Shown here piece after piece: positions 43,666 to 52,133 of a stretch of DNA of 64,000 bases; the stretch's first letter is position 1; every line of letters starts with the position of its first letter. The DNA lies in the NCBI RefSeq assembly GCF_019457885.1, contig NZ_JAHZST010000015.1, forward strand, positions 62,001 to 126,000, read 5' to 3'. Source of the stretch: Shewanella nanhaiensis. GTDB taxonomy: Bacteria; Pseudomonadota; Gammaproteobacteria; Enterobacterales; Shewanellaceae. Position numbers and translations under genes: made by a program. The notes beneath the pieces were generated by a model. The model saw only the letters and a program-made list of their open reading frames with translations, made no database searches and was not told where the DNA came from.

Positions 43666-43930
43666 ATACCAATCGGCATAAAGATGTGATCGCTCAGCGA
43701 GAGTTTAGCGCTTCTGAGGCAAGGCAACGAGTGAGGAACATAGTTATTCTACGTTTAAGCTCGTTAACACAGCATCGGATGAGCTAAAACTCGCCTGTAA
43801 GGAGTGTTTTTGGCTGCCTACTTCTGCGTTGAATGAACTCACAAGGGAATAACCATTCTGTCATTCATTCGCCTTGAATTAGCTTGCCAAAAAACTCTGA
43901 GTAGATCACTTTCTTATACCGATTGGTATA
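43666..43930. mobile_element. MITE-like 265-bp element, copy B
   Basis: Begins ATACCAATCGGCAT and ends ATACCGATTGGTAT, an imperfect terminal inverted repeat (13 of 14). The interior aligns with the copy at 39232-39496 and has the same length. It lies 11 bases upstream of the cold-shock/DUF3465 gene start, so it may influence its promoter. No ORF. Confidence 0.75.
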
Positions 43931-44066
43931 TGACAACCTATCTAATAATATAAAATGTAACTCTAAAAGGCGGTTTTACATAGAGAAATTTATACATTTC
44001 TCACACAAGGATAAAGGAGAAGGCCAACCTAACTCACATCGCAAACAAGCCCCTTATAAATAATGA

Positions 44067-44570
44067 TCACTCTAGAAAAAAGTCGATGAAGTACATCCCT
44101 CTTCTTCGTAAACGGCTAGCCAACTCCTCTTTGCTTTCCAGCTCCCTTTGATGAGTGATGTAACGGGACCTACTTTCCATCTGAGAGATAAACCTCTCTC
44201 CAGCCCTCTGCCTGTCGCTTTGATTTGGAAATAGTTCTCGAAGCTTTTCAAGTTCAGCATAATCAAACCATATACCGCCACACCCAGGACACTCATCGAT
44301 TTCAACCAGGTGCTCTGGACTATAAAAGTGCCTAGCCATCACCACATCAGTACATTTAGGACAGAAGATACGCTCACTTAAATTCAGTTGTGGAGGCACA
44401 AACTGACTAAGGTGCTCAACAAGTACTTGCCCTCTCCTTTCATGTTTTTCATCAAAGTGCTCAAGCTCGTTATTATCAAAAAATACACCTCCGCAAGCTT
44501 CTGAGATATCGACAGTGATCCCACCCACTTTCACGGGAGTTAAATCTATATTGGTTCTAGCGCACTTCAT
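44067..44570 (-). CDS. zf-TFIIB zinc-ribbon protein
   Basis: Two zf-TFIIB-type ribbons are visible. The first (MKCARTNIDL ... EACGGVFFDNNELE) has lost two of the four cysteines. The second is intact: FCPKCTDVVMARHF ... DECPGCGGIWFDYAELE. A charged helical C-terminus (RQRAGERFISQMESRSRYIT) follows. Such proteins are often small zinc-binding factors of unknown role. The length of 167 residues is normal for double-ribbon members. It is divergent from metY. Confidence 0.8.
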   Translation of the reverse strand: MKCARTNIDLTPVKVGGITVDISEACGGVFFDNNELEHFDEKHERRGQVLVEHLSQFVPPQLNLSERIFCPKCTDVVMARHFYSPEHLVEIDECPGCGGIWFDYAELEKLRELFPNQSDRQRAGERFISQMESRSRYITHQRELESKEELASRLRRRGMYFIDFFLE

Positions 44571-44721
44571 CTTAAATCCTTTAAAAAATATCCATTTTCC
44601 ATCTTACGAACCCTCGAATAACAAATCAAACATCCAAGTGACCTCACTACTTAACAAATTAGACTTCTAGATGGCCATTTGATATGTTCAACTTTCATTC
44701 AAATGGATTGGGATAGATAAG

Positions 44722-46011
44722 ATGAAACTCGAGTCACTGGCACTGCACCACGGATACGAATCGGAAGCCACCACTAAAGCTGCTGCGGTTCCTATCTACC
44801 AAACCACTTCTTACACTTTCGATGACACTCAGCATGGCGCCGATCTATTTGATCTTAAAGTTCCAGGAAATATCTACACACGCATCATGAATCCCACCAC
44901 AGATGTGTTGGAGCAAAGGTTGGCGGCTATCGAAGGGGGGATAGGCGCATTAGCTGTGGCTTCTGGCATGGCGGCCATCACCTATGCAATTCAGGCATTG
45001 ACCCAAGTGGGCGATAATATTGTCAGCACCAGCCAACTCTATGGTGGCACCTATAACCTATTTGCTCATACTCTCCCTCGCCAAGGCGTCGATGTGCGTA
45101 TGGCGGCCTTCGATGATTTCGATGGTTTAGAGGCCTTGATTGACGATAATACCAAAGCACTCTTTTGTGAATCCATAGGTAATCCGGCAGGCAATATTGT
45201 CGATATTGAACGCTTAGCCAATATCGCCCATAAGCATGGTATCCCTTTAATGGTTGACAATACGGTTGCCACGCCAGTGCTCTGCAAGCCTTTTGAGTAT
45301 GGCGCCGATATCGTGATCCACTCGTTGACAAAATACATTGGCGGCCACGGCACGACCATAGGTGGCGTGATTATCGACTCAGGTAAATTTGATTGGGCTG
45401 CGCAGCCTAAGCGTTTTGCCCTACTCAACGAGCCCGACTCCTCCTATCACGGCGTTGTTTATACCCAAGCTTTTGGCCCCGCAGCCTTTATTGGCCGCTG
45501 CCGTGTTGTGCCCCTACGTAATACCGGCGCCGCCCTTGCCCCGCAAAGTGCATTTCTGCTACTTCAAGGCCTAGAAACATTGGCGCTTCGTATGGAACGT
45601 CACTGCAGTAACGCACTGGCTCTTGCTGAATATTTAGAGAAGCATCCTAAGGTGAGCTGGGTCAATTATGCAGCCCTTCCAAACAGCCCATTTCAAGATA
45701 ATTGCCATAAGATCGCAGGTGGTAAGGCATCGGGGATCATCAGTTTTGGCATCAAATCAACCCTCTCAGGCGGTGGTAAAGAGGCAGGTGGTCACTTTAT
45801 CGACGGCTTAAAGATGATCTTACGTTTAGTCAATATTGGTGATGCAAAATCACTGGCCTGTCACCCAGCTTCAACCACCCACAGACAACTCGATGCAGAG
45901 GAACTAGCGAAAGCTGGCGTGAGTGAGGACTTAGTTAGGATCTCGGTGGGTATTGAACATATCGATGACATTATTTTTGATGTTGAGCAAGCACTTGAAC
46001 AGGTAAAATAA
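44722..46011 (+). CDS. metY: O-acetylhomoserine sulfhydrylase
   Basis: This PLP-dependent enzyme makes homocysteine (or cysteine-type products) from O-acetylhomoserine and sulfide. The PLP lysine is in VIHSLTKYIGGHGT. Other family marks are YTRIMNPTTDVLEQRLAAIE, ALAVASGMAAITYA and SLACHPASTTHRQL. The length of 429 fits MetY rather than the shorter MetB/MetC. No riboswitch was recognised in the upstream region. The gene appears monocistronic with a hairpin following at 46026. Confidence 0.92.
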   Translation: MKLESLALHHGYESEATTKAAAVPIYQTTSYTFDDTQHGADLFDLKVPGNIYTRIMNPTTDVLEQRLAAIEGGIGALAVASGMAAITYAIQALTQVGDNIVSTSQLYGGTYNLFAHTLPRQGVDVRMAAFDDFDGLEALIDDNTKALFCESIGNPAGNIVDIERLANIAHKHGIPLMVDNTVATPVLCKPFEYGADIVIHSLTKYIGGHGTTIGGVIIDSGKFDWAAQPKRFALLNEPDSSYHGVVYTQAFGPAAFIGRCRVVPLRNTGAALAPQSAFLLLQGLETLALRMERHCSNALALAEYLEKHPKVSWVNYAALPNSPFQDNCHKIAGGKASGIISFGIKSTLSGGGKEAGGHFIDGLKMILRLVNIGDAKSLACHPASTTHRQLDAEELAKAGVSEDLVRISVGIEHIDDIIFDVEQALEQVK

Positions 46012-46025
46012 ACCACGATTAATTG

Positions 46026-46057
46026 CCCGAGTAGAGTAGATAAAAGCTCTATTCGGG
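46026..46057 (+). terminator. hairpin after metY
   Basis: CCCGAGTAGAG (46026-46036) pairs with CTCTATTCGGG (46047-46057) with one mismatch. No strong T-run follows, but the position suggests transcription end. Confidence 0.55.
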
Positions 46058-46191
46058 TAAAACTCCCCGTAAAACAGGACCACTATTTCAACCTAATAAT
46101 TGTACCTAGTCATTCAACCTAAAGACCATATTTTTTGCATGGATAAACTATACTTAAATAAAGGAATCAATCCTTAGCAAGCGAGCCTCTA

Positions 46192-47307
46192 ATGTTACGT
46201 CACTCTTTAATTTTAGATAATGAGCCCTCTGCTCTACGTAAGCTAAAACATATCCACCTTTCAACTAAGGTCATCTACCCGGCAATAACTCGAATTGCAG
46301 TGGCACTTTATGACTCTGATACTGATATGGTGCGAACCTTTATCTATAGTGGTGATGACACCCCATTAAACCATTACTACGCACTTTTAAAAGATTGTTA
46401 CTCGCTAAACCAGATTGCCGAAACACAGCAATCTAGGCTAGAGCAAGACTTATCAGTATTTGAAAACAGTAAACATCTACATGCACAGAAAATATTCGAA
46501 GCGGGTTTTCGAAGTAGCTACAGCCTACCTATTATCATAGATGACAGCTTAGTCGGATTTATATTCTTCAATGCAGAAAAAACTCAAGCATTTGAACCTG
46601 CCTGTTTAGATCACCTCGAGTTGGTCGGTAACTTAATTTCGCTGGTGATATCCAGCGAACTGGCTAGCATAAGAACATTGGCATCGACCATGCGAACCGC
46701 CATTGACGTTACTCATTTTCGCGATCCGGAAACTGGCGAGCACCTGCAACGTATGGCCCATTACTCCCGCTTGATCGTCAGTAAAATTGCAGATGAATTT
46801 GATCTTGATGATAACTTCGCTGAGCACCTTTTCCTGTTTGCTCCGCTACACGACATCGGCAAGATCACCATTCCTGATGAGATCTTACTCAAAAATGGCA
46901 AATTACTGCCAAAGGAGCGAGCCTTGATGGAGACCCACAGTGTAGAGGGCTATAAATTAGTCGATCGCCTTTTAGAAAATTATCACCTCAACAGCTTAAG
47001 CCACACTCATATGCTGAGAAATATTGTTCTCTACCACCATGAAAGCTTAGATGGAAAGGGCTATCCCGAAGGGCTAGTCGGCGATGAGATACCTATCGAA
47101 GCCAGAGTCGTAGCTGTAGCAGATATCTTTGATGCATTAACCAGTGAGCGCCCCTATAAACAGGCATGGAGTAACCAACAAGCATTTGAGGAGTTAACTA
47201 AACTCGCTGGCGTGAAACTCGATGCCAGCTGTGTGAATGCACTACTCACCTCAATGGATGAAGTTAAACTCATTCAACATACCTACAGTGAAAGCACTTT
47301 GGTTTAA
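46192..47307 (+). CDS. GAF-HD-GYP cyclic-di-GMP phosphodiesterase
   Basis: The N-terminal 165 residues look like a GAF-type sensory domain (YSLPIIIDDSLVGFIFFNAE). The C-terminal part is an HD-GYP hydrolase with LFAPLHDIGKITIPDEIL and YHHESLDGKGYPEGL; the HD and GYP signature residues are intact. Thus it probably degrades cyclic di-GMP in the cytoplasm. VVAVADIFDALTSERPYK is the conserved last motif. The stop codon is the start of a 14-bp tandem repeat array. The GAF ligand is unknown. Confidence 0.9.
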   Translation: MLRHSLILDNEPSALRKLKHIHLSTKVIYPAITRIAVALYDSDTDMVRTFIYSGDDTPLNHYYALLKDCYSLNQIAETQQSRLEQDLSVFENSKHLHAQKIFEAGFRSSYSLPIIIDDSLVGFIFFNAEKTQAFEPACLDHLELVGNLISLVISSELASIRTLASTMRTAIDVTHFRDPETGEHLQRMAHYSRLIVSKIADEFDLDDNFAEHLFLFAPLHDIGKITIPDEILLKNGKLLPKERALMETHSVEGYKLVDRLLENYHLNSLSHTHMLRNIVLYHHESLDGKGYPEGLVGDEIPIEARVVAVADIFDALTSERPYKQAWSNQQAFEELTKLAGVKLDASCVNALLTSMDEVKLIQHTYSESTLV

Positions 47308-47373
47308 CAAGAATGGCTTAACAAGAACGGCTTAACAAAAGCAGCTTAACAAAAGCAGCTTAACAAGAGTTGC
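47304..47373. repeat. five tandem 14-bp units after the HD-GYP gene
   Basis: The unit TTAACAARARYRGC occurs five times without gaps: TTAACAAGAATGGC, TTAACAAGAACGGC, two identical TTAACAAAAGCAGC, and TTAACAAGAGTTGC. The first TAA is the stop codon of the HD-GYP gene. Since 14 is not a multiple of three, stops occur in all plus-strand frames. Confidence 0.85.
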
Positions 47374-47416
47374 TAAATATAAGTATTGATAACAACTTAT
47401 ATAAGCCACTTAGCAT

Positions 47417-47450
47417 AAAGCCAGTTTAATTTAGTCATCAAACTGGCTTT
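47417..47450. terminator. bidirectional terminator, HD-GYP / metalloprotease
   Basis: AAAGCCAGTTT (47417-47427) pairs perfectly with AAACTGGCTTT (47440-47450). It separates two convergent genes and could stop transcription from both sides. Confidence 0.8.
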
Positions 47451-47478
47451 ATTAGGTTAGCGGTAAAAACAGTTAACG

Positions 47479-50400
47479 TTACTGATACCCTTCGACTTTA
47501 ATATCATCGATGGCGATATCACCTTTCCAACCACCAACGGCTTCAGCACGGAACCTGATGATTATATCCCCCTCAAAAGAGGACAGATCTACCTCTTGGT
47601 ATTGGTAAGCGTCACTACTACTGCCTTGCTGCTGACCACTTACCTGAAACAGTCCTAGTTGCCACTGGCCTTGATTAAGTACATCCACTGCCAATGTGCC
47701 AATTTCAGCACCATACATGTGATAGTAAAAACTCAATGTTCGTGCTGTTCCGCTCACAATGCTACTATCGAGATAGGCTGTGTCTCCCGCGTTATAAGCG
47801 TAGTTCTTTGACGTTTCAATATAGGCGTAGGTGCTGGTAGTTAAAGCGCCAGAAGTAGGGCCAGTAGAGTTAGATGGCGTTGTTCCCGCTTCAGTTTCCC
47901 ACACATGACTCGCATCAGTACTATTACTCCAACCGCCGTTAATGCCTGATTCAAAATCCAGTGAAGTAAGTTCAGAATATGTTGCCTCCACAACAGTCAA
48001 TTCAACTTGTGCCTCAGCCGATGCACCTTGAGGATCAGAAACCCTAACAGTTAAGGTGTTTAACCCTAAATCAGTATCTTGTGGTGTACCAGATATCAAA
48101 CCTGCTGCCGTAAGGTTCACCCAAGCCGGAGAGGAGATTAAACTAAAGCTCAATTCATCCCCATCAGGATCCATTGCTGAGCTTGAGATATCGCTGCTGT
48201 AGGCGGAGCCAACTGAAGCATCGGCGATAACCGTTGGGTTTAACTCAAATTGTGGCGCTTGATTTTCTGCTACAACCTCAGTGCCAAACAGCTGAAGGTT
48301 ATCGATGGCAATATCTCCCTTCCAACCTCCCGCTGCTACGGCTCGCACTCGAACTCGCACACTTCCAGAGTAAGCCGATAGATCCACATTAGCCTGTCTA
48401 AAACTCTCAGTACCTGCCCCTTGCTGTTGACCTGACAGTTGCCAAATATCATTAATCCAGCTGCCATCTATGAACAGATCCACCGCTAAAGTGCCAATAT
48501 CTGCGCCATACATATGGTAATCAAAACTCAAACGGCCAGTACTAATGGTAAACTCAGGGCTTTCGAGCAGTGCCTGCTCACCAGCTGTATACGCTCCTTT
48601 ATTATTGGAGGTTTCAAGATAGAGATAGAAACCTTGACCACCGGCTCCTGAGTTCGGTCCCGTCGAGCTTGATGCCGTACTACCAGAGAGTCGACTCCAA
48701 TCCCAATCGTGGCTACTGCTGTTACTCCACTCCCCTAGCCCAGATTCAAAATCAGCTGATGAGAGTAACGCCTCATTCGTCACCTCGATTAGTACTCTAT
48801 GACTGGCAGTTGAGCCCTCATTATCCGTCACTACCAACTCAACCCAATAGCTACCCGCTGTTTGATAGATATGCTTAGGGGCTTGCTCACTGGATTGAGT
48901 GTTATCACCAAAATCCCATGCCCACGATACCAGTTGTCCATCGCTATCTTGGCTTTGGTCAATAAAGTTAATGGTTAATCCTTGAGCGTTATAGATAAAG
49001 TTAGCATCGGGTGCTTGATTTACCGCACCAGATGAAACCGTTACAGTTTGACTACTGCTATTGCTTGCACCAAGCTCGTCGGTCACGCTCAAGGAGACCA
49101 GATAGCTGCCACTGTTTTGATAGACATGAGTAGGTGACAGTGCGCTTGAAGTTGCACCATCACCAAAGTCCCAAATCGTGGAGATAATTTGGTTATCTGG
49201 GTCGTGACTGGTATCGGAAAAATCGACATTTAGATCATTGCTGCTAAAAGTAAAACTTGATACTGGCGGTAGATTACCATCACCACCGGTTCTAAAACCC
49301 GCCACTATTGCGGCCGTCAAATTAAGTACTCTGGCATTATCGTGAGTATCAGTGGTTCCTCTGACAATATTTTGAAAGCTGCGGGTGGGATCTGACCAAA
49401 AATTCTGTCGGGTACAACAGCTATTGCTGTTATAGGACATAATTGAACGCCAACCACCTTGGGTATAGAGAAACCCATGACCAAAAGCATAGGGCGTTGT
49501 ATTGCTGTCTTTCTCCGGGTTATGGCGGGCCGACATCAAGTGGCCTAGCTCATGGCCAAACGAGTAGTAACCCGTTGCACAGCTATCTTTGACCACCATA
49601 AAGGCGGTATCTTCCGAAGCGCCTATCTCCCTTGCTCGGCCGCAGGCGCTGGCATCACCAATTAAGATGGCTGCAACATCGGCGCTGTACTGATCTCTTA
49701 TCTGATAGACATCATCCATATAGCCATCATTGGGCAGATGAAACCTATCGAGATCTAAACCATGATCTCCCGACTCAGCGTAGTTAAGCTCATAACTATG
49801 GGCCAACTCCACCTGAGCATTAACCCCCGAATCTGTAAATCCTTGATTGGTTTCGGCCACAGCCAGATCAATGAGCGCCTGCATACCAGGGTTTTGATTT
49901 AATGCTTCACTGGTATAACCCACTAATACTCGGATCACAGAGCTGGACGAAGTGGATTGAACCACAGAAAGTGAAGAGGGCGACAGAAGATTCATGCTGC
50001 CTAACGGGCTACTCTTTCCCACAGGCACATTTTTTCCTACTGGCATAGTACCGCTATGCTCATCGGGCAACAAAGCCTGATCAATCTCATTTAATTCAAT
50101 TTGGTTGTTTAGTGAAGGTTTGATCTTAAACAGACGGCCATTGAACTTAACTGTTGCCGATAAGAAATCACCGGACTTCACTAAAATTATCTGGTTATCA
50201 CCAGGCGATTTGGGTTTATGTTGATTAACTATCTTCCCCTGCCATACCAAAGAACCTGAACCAGTCACATAGGAAAGTGACTTTTTAGCGATCAAGACAC
50301 TTGAATCTGGCAGCTCAAACTTAAGTGAACCAGTTTCTTGGGTAAAAGCCTCCAACTGCATGGTATAGCGGGTGACACTTTTCACCTCTCTATCTCTGAC

Positions 50401-50574
50401 AATATCCGGCATTGCAACAGACTTTAACTGAGGGACTCTCTTAACTATTTCAATATAAGTCTCAATATCAGTTTCGATTGCCGAAACGGGCGATATAAAC
50501 AGACCAGCTAATACCAGAGCTGATAAGTTAAACCTAGTGCGATTAATATTATTGGGGTTACTTGGGGTTCTCAT
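47479..50574 (-). CDS. secreted zinc metalloprotease with PKD and MAM-like modules
   Basis: A signal peptide (LSALVLAGLFISPVSA) and propeptide precede a metzincin-like catalytic domain with FGHELGHLMSARHN (HExxHxxxxxH) at about residue 341 and a downstream met-turn SIMSYNS. Two PKD domains follow (each with IWDFGDG / AWDFGDN). Then come a MAM-like module, a cadherin-like domain, and a second MAM-like module very similar to the first (both contain YHMYGA-IGTLAVD and GGWKGDIAID). It should degrade proteins or peptides outside the cell. The ATG at 50574 is preferred because AGGAAT lies upstream. The protein of about 1030 residues is intact. Confidence 0.88.
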   Translation of the reverse strand: MRTPSNPNNINRTRFNLSALVLAGLFISPVSAIETDIETYIEIVKRVPQLKSVAMPDIVRDREVKSVTRYTMQLEAFTQETGSLKFELPDSSVLIAKKSLSYVTGSGSLVWQGKIVNQHKPKSPGDNQIILVKSGDFLSATVKFNGRLFKIKPSLNNQIELNEIDQALLPDEHSGTMPVGKNVPVGKSSPLGSMNLLSPSSLSVVQSTSSSSVIRVLVGYTSEALNQNPGMQALIDLAVAETNQGFTDSGVNAQVELAHSYELNYAESGDHGLDLDRFHLPNDGYMDDVYQIRDQYSADVAAILIGDASACGRAREIGASEDTAFMVVKDSCATGYYSFGHELGHLMSARHNPEKDSNTTPYAFGHGFLYTQGGWRSIMSYNSNSCCTRQNFWSDPTRSFQNIVRGTTDTHDNARVLNLTAAIVAGFRTGGDGNLPPVSSFTFSSNDLNVDFSDTSHDPDNQIISTIWDFGDGATSSALSPTHVYQNSGSYLVSLSVTDELGASNSSSQTVTVSSGAVNQAPDANFIYNAQGLTINFIDQSQDSDGQLVSWAWDFGDNTQSSEQAPKHIYQTAGSYWVELVVTDNEGSTASHRVLIEVTNEALLSSADFESGLGEWSNSSSHDWDWSRLSGSTASSSTGPNSGAGGQGFYLYLETSNNKGAYTAGEQALLESPEFTISTGRLSFDYHMYGADIGTLAVDLFIDGSWINDIWQLSGQQQGAGTESFRQANVDLSAYSGSVRVRVRAVAAGGWKGDIAIDNLQLFGTEVVAENQAPQFELNPTVIADASVGSAYSSDISSSAMDPDGDELSFSLISSPAWVNLTAAGLISGTPQDTDLGLNTLTVRVSDPQGASAEAQVELTVVEATYSELTSLDFESGINGGWSNSTDASHVWETEAGTTPSNSTGPTSGALTTSTYAYIETSKNYAYNAGDTAYLDSSIVSGTARTLSFYYHMYGAEIGTLAVDVLNQGQWQLGLFQVSGQQQGSSSDAYQYQEVDLSSFEGDIIIRFRAEAVGGWKGDIAIDDIKVEGYQ

Positions 50575-50624
50575 ATCTATATTCCTGTATGTGTAACACA
50601 CAGCGAACAGCCATCAATACTACG

Positions 50625-50638
50625 ATACCTATCGGTAT
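50625..50638. repeat. solo palindrome ATACCTATCGGTAT
   Basis: A member of the short palindrome family, 51 bases upstream of the metalloprotease start. The rest of the gap to 50866 is AT-rich with nothing recognised. Confidence 0.55.
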
Positions 50639-50859
50639 AATTTGTCAGCAAGATCACTAAAGTTTCTAAAAACAGAGCCACGACCAGCTCCAAAATCAGA
50701 CTGCTAAGCTATAACCGAATAAAAGGTAGAAACACATAAATTTAACATCGTTTTTTTATCTATTTTTAAAGAGATAAAATAGAGAATTTATACGATATAG
50801 GCTTAACGAATACAAAGGGAAAGGATAAGAGAAATTAAACAGTGGAATACACAAACGAT

Positions 50860-50891
50860 GTAAAAAGCGGTAAGTATAATAACTCACCGCT
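50860..50891 (-). terminator. terminator of the porin gene
   Basis: On the minus strand AGCGGTGAGT pairs with ACTTACCGCT (one mismatch) and is followed by TTTTTTAC, 67 bases after the porin stop. Confidence 0.8.
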
Positions 50892-50957
50892 CTTATGCGC
50901 ATCACTTGTAACTTAAACTGCTGTTAGCAAGCAGATGAATAAGCTTTAAACATTCGA

Positions 50958-51740
50958 CTAAAAGCGACCTACAACTCCAACGCCCATACCAACACCGTCA
51001 ACATCAGAATCTAATACTTTAGACAGGTTAAAGTTGGCAGAAAAGTTATCAGAGATACGTAGCCAATAAGCAGTTTGGAGACTAAAGAGATCGTCGACGT
51101 CATTGTTATGATAGCCTGCACCTACTGACCATGAGTTATTTACATACCAGTCAGCACCTAAGTTAAATGCATCATCAAAATCCGTATGCGTCCAGTTAGC
51201 CGTCAAATCCACACCAGCTGTGGACTCTAGGGTAACAAAGCTACGTAGATTTAAGCCATAAACCTCTACCGCATTGTTATCGCCATCTGCATAAAATGCA
51301 GATATTGAGGAAGATTCATTAAAGTAGTAACCCACTTCACCACGATAAGCATCATAATCTGTATTAGAAGCATCAAAACCTGTAATAGTTGTTTCAGCTC
51401 GATAATAGCTAGCGGAAACAAACCACTTTGACGCAAATACATAAGTACCATCCACACTGTAAGCATCGAAGTCATAAATTCCAACATCAAGTTTGCTGTA
51501 GCTCGCACCTAGATTTGTGGTTTGTGCAAGGAAACCATTTAACGCATAGGGGCTATTGCTTTGATCTACTGGAGCAATGTAATAACGGTAATTAGCATTC
51601 CAAGAGCCATCACTCACCTCTTCAGAGTTTGTTTGGTAATCTAGGCTTGCTTGATGTTGAAAAGCATTATCTTGTGCAGCAACGGCACTCATGCTTGTTA
51701 AACCCAGTAAAATTGCCAGTGATATTGTAGAATTTTTCAT
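50958..51740 (-). CDS. outer-membrane porin-like beta-barrel
   Basis: A signal peptide (SLAILLGLTSMSAVAA) is followed by alternating amphipathic strands with tyrosine and tryptophan girdles (NANYRYYIAP, KWFVSASYYRAETT, NSWSVGAGYHNNDVD). The last residue is Phe (VGVVGRF), the usual recognition signal for barrel insertion. At 260 residues the barrel would have about ten to twelve strands. It resembles the putative porin family common in Shewanella. The substrate is unknown. The ATG at 51740 follows AAGGGAA. Confidence 0.8.
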   Translation of the reverse strand: MKNSTISLAILLGLTSMSAVAAQDNAFQHQASLDYQTNSEEVSDGSWNANYRYYIAPVDQSNSPYALNGFLAQTTNLGASYSKLDVGIYDFDAYSVDGTYVFASKWFVSASYYRAETTITGFDASNTDYDAYRGEVGYYFNESSSISAFYADGDNNAVEVYGLNLRSFVTLESTAGVDLTANWTHTDFDDAFNLGADWYVNNSWSVGAGYHNNDVDDLFSLQTAYWLRISDNFSANFNLSKVLDSDVDGVGMGVGVVGRF

Positions 51741-52031
51741 CAATTTATTCCCTTATATTTATGAAGCTAGGAGAATAAAAATAGGCAGAGGTTTATTAGA
51801 TTTGAAAATGGGGCTGTTCAATCCGTTGTACTCTTAGGTATTTAATTCATTTAAACACCTTGCTCTCCTAGCGGCGCAAACAATAATTCATGTTCACCCA
51901 AAAGTGAAACAAAAATAGATAAAAAATGAAACAAATAATTAAAGCCATAGAAAAACCCCAAAACAAAACAAACCCACAACATAAACATAACAACCGAACA
52001 ACTAACAAGCTCAATGCTAGTTAAAAATAAA
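51741..52031. other. gap between porin and subtilase terminator
   Basis: This stretch contains the porin promoter region on the minus strand and an unusually C/A-rich plus strand (about 51930-52010). The open frame at 51851-52060 on the minus strand overlaps a terminator and is not considered a gene. Confidence 0.45.
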
Positions 52032-52057
52032 AAACCGCAGACTAATATCTGCGGTTT
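52032..52057 (-). terminator. terminator of subtilase gene
   Basis: AAACCGCAGA (52032-52041) pairs with TCTGCGGTTT (52048-52057); on the minus strand it is followed by TTTTTATTTTTAA, a strong terminator 77 bases after the stop. Confidence 0.88.
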
Positions 52058-52133
52058 CAATTTTTACTTGTTCTTCTACATTAACAAAGCTTAAATCTAA
52101 GACGCTTAATTAAAAGCATCTTATCGCTGTTAA

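Noticed and set aside
51851..52060. 69-codon hydrophobic minus-strand ORF
   Set aside because: Its start overlaps a strong terminator, and the composition is explained by the A/C-rich plus strand.
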